Source: Xanthomonas sacchari
Lineage (GTDB): Bacteria > Pseudomonadota > Gammaproteobacteria > Xanthomonadales > Xanthomonadaceae
Length of the DNA: 64,000 bases
Direction: 5' to 3'
Assembly: GCF_024266585.1 (NCBI RefSeq)
Contig: NZ_CP100647.1
Coordinates: forward strand, 849,001-913,000
Shown here: in pieces, positions 59,374 through 64,000 of the stretch
Numbering within the stretch: the stretch's first letter is position 1
Layout: each line of letters starts with the position of its first letter
The notes under the pieces: model-generated
What the model was told of the DNA's origin: nothing
What the model saw: the letters and a program-made list of their open reading frames with translations, nothing else
Databases searched by the model: none
Translations under genes and position numbers: made by a program

Positions 59374-59856
59374 TCAGCGCCCGATCATGCTCGGCAAACC
59401 CTCGGCCGCCAGGCGGTCGATCAGCCGGTTCAGCAGCCGCTGCTCGTCCTCGCTGAACGGGGCCAGCAGGCGCCGTTCGCACTCCAGCACCATTGGCGCC
59501 ACCACCTGGTACACCTCCACCCCGGCCGGGGTCAGGTGCAGCACCGAGCGGCGGCGGTCGTCGCCATGGGTCTCGCGCTGGATGAAGCCGCGCTCCAGCA
59601 GCCGCGCCACCGCCCGGCTCACTGCCACCTTGTCCATCGCGGTGCGCTCGGACACCTCGCCGGCCGACAGCCCCGGATACAGCGCCAGCACCGCCATCAC
59701 CCGCCACTCGGTCACCGCCATGCCGTAGCGCTCGCCGTAGACGCGGGCGATGTTGCTGCTGATCCGGTTGGACAGCACGCTGATCCGGTACGGCAGGAAC
59801 CGTTCCAGATCCAGGGAGGGCGGGTCGGGCGTCGGGGCGGGCGTGGCGATCGTCAT
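59374..59856 (-). CDS. MarR-family regulator divergent from hpd
   Basis: The 160-residue protein has the MarR winged helix: NRISSNIARVYGERYGMAV, EWRVMAVLALYPGLSAGEV, MDKVAVSRAVARLLERGFI and a wing with GDDRRRSVLHLTPAG. It is divergent from the tyrosine-breakdown genes, with a 136-bp shared region that includes an AT-richer TTTCACTTGTAACTACAACG stretch (59879-59898), a likely operator. It is the probable local repressor; the effector, perhaps a pathway intermediate, is inferred. Confidence 0.88.
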   Translation of the reverse strand: MTIATPAPTPDPPSLDLERFLPYRISVLSNRISSNIARVYGERYGMAVTEWRVMAVLALYPGLSAGEVSERTAMDKVAVSRAVARLLERGFIQRETHGDDRRRSVLHLTPAGVEVYQVVAPMVLECERRLLAPFSEDEQRLLNRLIDRLAAEGLPSMIGR

Positions 59857-59992
59857 GCTGCATTGCACCTTGCTGGTGGTTTCACTTGTAACTACAACGG
59901 AGGATACTACGGCCATTCTCGCGAGTCTGGCGTCCGTCCGCACCCGAAATTTCGGCCCGGCCGCCGCGACCCCGTCCTCCAGGAGACGCGTC

Positions 59993-61105
59993 ATGAGTGC
60001 ACAACCGCAACATCCGTCGCAGCCGGCCAACCTCGGCATGCAGGTCACCACCTTCGAGAACCCGATGGGCATCGACGGTTTCGAGTTCGTGGAATTCGCC
60101 GCGCCAGCCGGGCAGGGCGAGCAGTTGCACGCGTACTTCCGCAGCATGGGCTTCACCGCGGTGCTGCGCCATCGCCAGCGCGCCATCACCGTGTACCGCC
60201 AGGGCGGGGTCAACTTCCTGGTCAACGAGGAACCGAAGTCCTTCGCCGCCGATTTCGCTGCCGCGCACGGTCCTTGCGCCTGCGGCTTCGCGATCCGCTT
60301 CCGGCACCCGGCCGACGAGGTCTTCGCCAAGGTGCTGGAGAACGGCGGCGAAGCCATCGCCGACAAGGCCGATACCCGCGCGGTGCCGGCGCCGGTGGTC
60401 AAGGGCATCGGCGACTGCATGCTGTACCTGGTCGACCAGTACGGCGAGAAGGGCTCGGTGTACACCGAGTTCGAGCCGGTGCCCGGCGCCGACCAGCATC
60501 CGGCCGGCTTCGGCCTGACCTTCATCGACCACCTGACCCACAACCTGTACTTCGGCAACATGCAGCGCTGGTCTGACTACTACGAGCGCCTGTTCAACTT
60601 CCGCGAGATCCGTTACTTCGACATCAAGGGCGCCAAGACCGGGCTGGTGTCCAAGGCGATGACCGCGCCGGACGGCGTGGTGCGCATCCCGCTCAACGAG
60701 TCGTCGGACCCGAAGAGCCAGATCAACGAGTACCTGGACGCGTATCGCGGCGAAGGCATCCAGCACATCGCCTGCTTCACCGACGACATCTACGAAACGG
60801 TCGAGCGCATGCGCGCGGCCGGCGTCGCGTTCCTGGACACGCCGGAGACCTATTTCGAGGTGATCGACCGGCGCATTCCCAATCACGGCGAGGACGTGGC
60901 GCGGCTGGCGCGCAACAAGATCCTGATCGACGCCGACCCGGAGACCAAGCAGCGCAAGCTGCTGCAGATCTTCACCCAGAACTGCATCGGCCCGATCTTC
61001 TTCGAGATCATCCAGCGCAAGGGCAACGAGGGCTTCGGCGAAGGCAACTTCCAGGCGCTGTTCGAGAGCATCGAGCGCGACCAGATGAAGCGCGGCGTGC
61101 TCTGA
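59993..61105 (+). CDS. hpd: 4-hydroxyphenylpyruvate dioxygenase
   Basis: The 370-residue protein converts 4-hydroxyphenylpyruvate to homogentisate in tyrosine breakdown. The iron ligands are visible: His180 (FIDHLTHNL), His258 (GIQHIACFTDDI) and Glu338 (FFEIIQRKGNEGFGEGNF, the conserved C-terminal region). AGGAG precedes ATG 59993. It is followed by a DUF559 gene and then hmgA, the next pathway step. Confidence 0.95.
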   Translation: MSAQPQHPSQPANLGMQVTTFENPMGIDGFEFVEFAAPAGQGEQLHAYFRSMGFTAVLRHRQRAITVYRQGGVNFLVNEEPKSFAADFAAAHGPCACGFAIRFRHPADEVFAKVLENGGEAIADKADTRAVPAPVVKGIGDCMLYLVDQYGEKGSVYTEFEPVPGADQHPAGFGLTFIDHLTHNLYFGNMQRWSDYYERLFNFREIRYFDIKGAKTGLVSKAMTAPDGVVRIPLNESSDPKSQINEYLDAYRGEGIQHIACFTDDIYETVERMRAAGVAFLDTPETYFEVIDRRIPNHGEDVARLARNKILIDADPETKQRKLLQIFTQNCIGPIFFEIIQRKGNEGFGEGNFQALFESIERDQMKRGVL

Positions 61106-61204
61106 CGGCGGCGCGCGGGCGGCGTGTGCGGGCTGACAGCCAGCGCACGCTCACAACCAGCGGACGCTGACAGCCCATCGCGGAGAGTTCCGACAGCCGG
61201 TGTA

Positions 61205-61241
61205 GCCCCTCTCCCACCGGGAGAGGGGTTGGGGTGAGGGT
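61205..61241. repeat. Family B hairpin upstream of the DUF559 gene
   Basis: CCCTCTCCC..GGGAGAGGGG with TTGGGGTGAGGG ends 11 bp before the DUF559 start. An inverted copy lies at the end of the same gene (61604-61639). Confidence 0.85.
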
Positions 61242-61252
61242 AGGCTGCTGCA

Positions 61253-61666
61253 ATGACGCCAAAGCCACCCTTACCCACCACGACACTCGAGTACGCGCGT
61301 GATCTGCGCACCGGCATGACCGATGCGGAGCGCCTGCTCTGGTACCACCTGCGCAGCGGGCGTTTGCTGGGGCTGAAATTCCGCAGGCAGCATCCGCTGC
61401 CGCCGTATGTAGTGGACTTCTATTGCGACGCGAGAGCGATGGTCATCGAACTGGATGGTTCTCAGCACACGCTCGCAATCGATGCGATGCGTACCCGTTA
61501 TCTGCAATCCCAAGGGATGCGGGTGCTGCGTTTCTGGAACAACGATGTGCTGCAAAGGCTGGATGCGGTACTTGCGCATATCGTCGCGGTCGCCGGCGGT
61601 CTTACCCTCACCCCAACCCCTCTCCCGGTGGGAGAGGGGCTTCAAGCAGAAGAGCCCTCGCCATGA
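61253..61666 (+). CDS. DUF559 (Vsr/endonuclease-like) protein wedged between hpd and hmgA
   Basis: The 137-residue protein carries the DUF559 core: [36 protein letters not shown] and VIELDGSQH, the PD-(D/E)xK-like acidic residues of Vsr-type nucleases, then [11 protein letters not shown]. Its last 20 residues ([14 protein letters not shown]...) are simply the translation of the family B repeat at 61604-61639. Its stop overlaps the hmgA ATG (ATGA). It has no known part in tyrosine breakdown and looks like an inserted cassette. Confidence 0.82.
   Translation: MTPKPPLPTTTLEYARDLRTGMTDAERLLWYHLRSGRLLGLKFRRQHPLPPYVVDFYCDARAMVIELDGSQHTLAIDAMRTRYLQSQGMRVLRFWNNDVLQRLDAVLAHIVAVAGGLTLTPTPLPVGEGLQAEEPSP
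61604..61639. repeat. Inverted family B hairpin at the 3' end of the DUF559 gene
   Basis: The mirror copy of the repeat at 61205-61241. It lies within the DUF559 reading frame and ends 23 bp before hmgA, so it also separates hmgA from its upstream gene. Confidence 0.85.
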
Positions 61667-62964
61667 ACATCCAACCCAATGGCTACATGTCCGGCTTCGG
61701 CAACGAGTTCGCCACCGAGGCAGTCCCCGGCGCCTTGCCGGTCGGGCAGAACTCGCCGCAGCGCGTGGCCCATGGCCTGTATGCCGAGCAATTGTCCGGC
61801 ACCGCGTTCACCGCCCCGCGCGGCGTCAACCGGCGCAGCTGGCTCTATCGCATCCGCCCGGCGGTACTGCATGGCGGCTTCGCCGCCTACGCCGGTGCCG
61901 CGGCGTTCCACAACGACTTCCAGCGCGGCCCGGTGCCGCCGGACCAATTGCGCTGGAGCCCGTTGCCGCTGCCGGAAACGCCGGTGGACTTCGTCGATGG
62001 CCTGTACACCATGGCCGGCAACGGCTCGGCCGAGGCCCAGCATGGCGTGGCGGTGCATCTGTACGCGGCCAACGCCTCGATGCAGGGCCGCTATTTCTAC
62101 GATGCGGACGCGGAGTTGCTGATCGTGCCGCAGCTCGGCCGGCTGCGCCTGTGTACCGAGCTGGGCACGCTGGAGCTAGCGCCGCAGGAGATCGCGGTGA
62201 TCCCGCGCGGCGTGCGCTTCCGCGTGGAGCTGCCCGACGGCCCCGCGCGCGGCTACGTGTGCGAGAACTTCGGCGGCCTGCTGCGGCTGCCGGACCTGGG
62301 GCCGATCGGCGCCAACGGCCTGGCCAATCCGCGCGACTTCCTCACCCCGGTGGCCGCCTACGAGGAGGACGAGGGCGCGTTCGACCTGATCGCCAAGTTC
62401 CAGGGCCATCTGTGGCGCGCGCCGATCGGGCATTCGCCGCTGGACGTGGTCGCCTGGCACGGCAACTACGCCCCGTACAAGTACGACCTGCGCCGCTTCA
62501 ACACCATCGGCTCGATCAGCTTCGACCATCCGGACCCGAGCATCTTCACCGTGCTGACCGCGCCCAGCGACACGCCCGGCACCGCCAACATGGATTTGGC
62601 GATCTTCCCGCCGCGCTGGCTGGTGGCGCAGCACACCTTCCGGCCGCCGTGGTTCCACCGCAACGTGGCCAGCGAGTTCATGGGCCTGGTGCATGGCGTC
62701 TACGATGCCAAGGCCGACGGCTTCGCCCCGGGCGGGGCATCGCTGCACAACTGCATGAGCGGGCACGGCCCGGACGCGGCCACCTTCGACAAGGCCTCGC
62801 AGGCCGATCTGTCGCGGCCGGACGTCGTCGCCGACACCATGGCCTTCATGTTCGAGACCCGCGCGGTGCTGCGCCCGACCGCACAGGCGCTGGACGCCGC
62901 GCATCGCCAGCGCGACTACCAGCAGTGCTGGCAGGGCCTGCGCCGGCACTTCCGCGCGCCCTGA
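61663..62964 (+). CDS. hmgA: Homogentisate 1,2-dioxygenase
   Basis: The 433-residue protein opens the ring of homogentisate to maleylacetoacetate. It shows [14 protein letters not shown] at the start, the central RSWLYRIRP, and the iron-site region [15 protein letters not shown] and [10 protein letters not shown]. Homology starts at ATG 61663, where the ATG overlaps the DUF559 stop. It is functionally paired with hpd 560 bp upstream. The later pathway enzymes are not in view. Confidence 0.95.
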   Translation: MNIQPNGYMSGFGNEFATEAVPGALPVGQNSPQRVAHGLYAEQLSGTAFTAPRGVNRRSWLYRIRPAVLHGGFAAYAGAAAFHNDFQRGPVPPDQLRWSPLPLPETPVDFVDGLYTMAGNGSAEAQHGVAVHLYAANASMQGRYFYDADAELLIVPQLGRLRLCTELGTLELAPQEIAVIPRGVRFRVELPDGPARGYVCENFGGLLRLPDLGPIGANGLANPRDFLTPVAAYEEDEGAFDLIAKFQGHLWRAPIGHSPLDVVAWHGNYAPYKYDLRRFNTIGSISFDHPDPSIFTVLTAPSDTPGTANMDLAIFPPRWLVAQHTFRPPWFHRNVASEFMGLVHGVYDAKADGFAPGGASLHNCMSGHGPDAATFDKASQADLSRPDVVADTMAFMFETRAVLRPTAQALDAAHRQRDYQQCWQGLRRHFRAP

Positions 62965-63036
62965 GCGCGCGCAGGCGCGGCCGCGCTGCTCAGGCCACCG
63001 CCGAGGCTGCCGCTGCCGCGGATGCGGTCGCTGGGT

Positions 63037-63540
63037 TCAGGCGGCCTCCGCCGCGGCCGCCAGGGCGGCGTGCAGCGGCGCCGGCAGCACTTCCAGCACG
63101 CGCTCGCGGATGCGCTGCGCGTAGCGCTCGGAGGTCATCTCCGGCATCGCGCGCAGCGCCAGCGCGATCGCGCGCAGGGTGTCCTGTTCCTCGCGCGCGG
63201 CGCGCAACTGCTGCTGCAGCGCCGGCGAAGCCGGATGCCGCTGCAGTTGCAGCAGGTCCAGCAGATACATGCGCGCATTGAGCAGCGCGCGCCGCGGGTC
63301 CGCCGGTGCCGGGGCGGCCGCCACCGTCGCCGCGGCGGCGCTGGCGCGGCCGTCGTCCAGGTAGCCCTGCTGCAGCAGTCCCTGCACGATCGCCTCGGCG
63401 CCGCGGCCGCCCAGCGTGGTCAGTTCCTCGACGCTGCGCTGGCCGTCGGCCAGGATCAGCACGCGTCGCTGGCGCATGTCCAGCGGCGCATCGTGCGATT
63501 GCAGTGCCGCAAGGGCGAGGGCGGTCTTGCGCGGATGCAT
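63037..63540 (-). CDS. Hypothetical protein with helical C-terminus
   Basis: The 167-residue protein has an N-terminal part resembling a small winged helix (RQRRVLILADGQRSVEELTTLGG, GLLQQGYLDD), an Ala/Pro linker and a long helical tail (MYLLDLLQLQRHP to the end). The N-terminal pattern resembles domains of two-component or twitching-related proteins in the family Xanthomonadaceae, but the assignment is weak. No signal peptide or membrane span is seen. Confidence 0.6.
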   Translation of the reverse strand: MHPRKTALALAALQSHDAPLDMRQRRVLILADGQRSVEELTTLGGRGAEAIVQGLLQQGYLDDGRASAAAATVAAAPAPADPRRALLNARMYLLDLLQLQRHPASPALQQQLRAAREEQDTLRAIALALRAMPEMTSERYAQRIRERVLEVLPAPLHAALAAAAEAA

Positions 63541-63774
63541 GGCGGCGGCGTCGGTAGGCGCGCAGCGTGGCGCAGCGCGGTGAAATGCCGATGACAGGTG
63601 CGATGCGCTGGCATGTCGGTGTCGGCAGCCGCACTGCCATCGGCATGGTCGACCCCCTGGTCCGGGGCGCTGTGCGCCGCCGCGCTTGTTCGGCAGCGTG
63701 TCGCCGCCGCCGCCGTGCCGTGCAGGGCGAGGGCATGCACGCTAGCCTATGCGCTGGTCCAGCGAGGAACTGCG

Positions 63775-64000
63775 ATGAAGCCGATTCAACCAGGCGTGGC
63801 GGTGTTGCTGCTCGCGCTCGCGGCCTGCGACCGGCAGCCGCCAGCGCCGCCCCCCGCGCCTCCAGCACCGTCCGCGCCGGCTCCCGCACCCGCCGCGGCC
63901 GACGACGGCGCCTTGCCGCCGCCGGAGATCGACCAGCCCGACGGCGACGTGCCGCCGGCACAGGCGCCGGCCTCGGCGCTGCCGCCGGAGCTGGCCGCGG
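63775..64000 (+). CDS. Lipoprotein, N-terminal part (cut by window end)
   Basis: ATG 63775 follows a GAGGA. The product starts MKPIQPGVAVLLLALAAC, a lipoprotein signal with the lipobox LAAC, then a very Pro/Ala-rich stretch. The frame is open to the last base. No domain is recognisable in the visible 75 residues. Confidence 0.6.
   Translation, partial: MKPIQPGVAVLLLALAACDRQPPAPPPAPPAPSAPAPAPAAADDGALPPPEIDQPDGDVPPAQAPASALPPELAA

Overview
The window is high-GC DNA with dense gene packing and short non-coding gaps full of palindromic repeats. Gene content points to a gamma-proteobacterium of the Xanthomonadaceae, most likely Xanthomonas. The main pointers are the dehydrogenase-type L-fucose pathway next to a fucose permease, a FecI/FecR/TonB-receptor plus acid phosphatase locus, a tryptophan dioxygenase whose key residues sit at the same positions as in the Xanthomonas campestris enzyme, and an XAC2610-like protein. 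The species cannot be fixed from this window. No rRNA, tRNA, CRISPR or prophage was seen; one insertion sequence (IS110 family) was.

Layout. 1-3.5 kb: glycerol use (end of glpD, glpF, glpK); a dihydroxyacetone kinase lies apart at 32.4-34.0 kb. 3.9-5.0 kb: a proline-rich small protein and a HAD phosphatase. 5.2-13.4 kb: a complete L-fucose module (aldo-keto reductase, lactonase, fuconate dehydratase, keto-deoxy-fuconate dehydrogenase, FAH-family hydrolase, mutarotase, FucP permease, IclR regulator). The lactonase and the dehydrogenase share one open frame. 13.4-15.9 kb: small proteins, including a membrane-anchored thioredoxin paired with a six-cysteine secreted peptide. 16.2-23.2 kb: pirin, then sigma factor/anti-sigma/TonB receptor/phytase-like phosphatase. 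23.5-30.9 kb: quinone oxidoreductase, MscS channel, UbiB-family kinase, XAC2610-like protein.

31.2-32.3 kb: an IS110-family element inserted exactly inside a REP palindrome. Its upstream non-coding end reads as a bridge RNA: two stem-bounded loops carry all four expected guide segments, matching both the interrupted target and the element's own ends. This is the most striking observation. 34.5-44.3 kb: housekeeping and accessory genes (DUF808 membrane protein, diguanylate cyclase, ParB-like protein, MgtC-like protein, PfkB kinase, two NAD(P)-binding proteins, DUF6172 protein, DEAD-box helicase) separated by repeat-rich gaps. 44.6-46.2 kb: secreted M4 protease. 46.5-47.6 kb: a tandem array of about 320-bp units.

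47.6-63 kb: mostly nutrient breakdown. A branched-chain-type 2-oxoacid dehydrogenase operon (E1 alpha, E1 beta, SH3 protein, E2), a large secreted multidomain nuclease, tryptophan dioxygenase, a POT peptide transporter with a thioredoxin-like lipoprotein, and tyrosine breakdown (MarR regulator, hpd, hmgA) with a DUF559 endonuclease-like gene wedged between hpd and hmgA. Together with the secreted protease and nuclease this suggests a bacterium that degrades host polymers and uses sugars, peptides, amino acids and organic phosphate. That ecological reading is inference.

Three short repeat families recur: (A) GTAGGAGCGGCTTCAGCC palindromes, (B) CCCTCTCCC..GGGAGAGGGG hairpins followed by TTGGGGTGAGGG, and (C) GTCGGGACTGAAGTCCC hairpins. 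They fill most gaps, and one copy lies inside a coding sequence.
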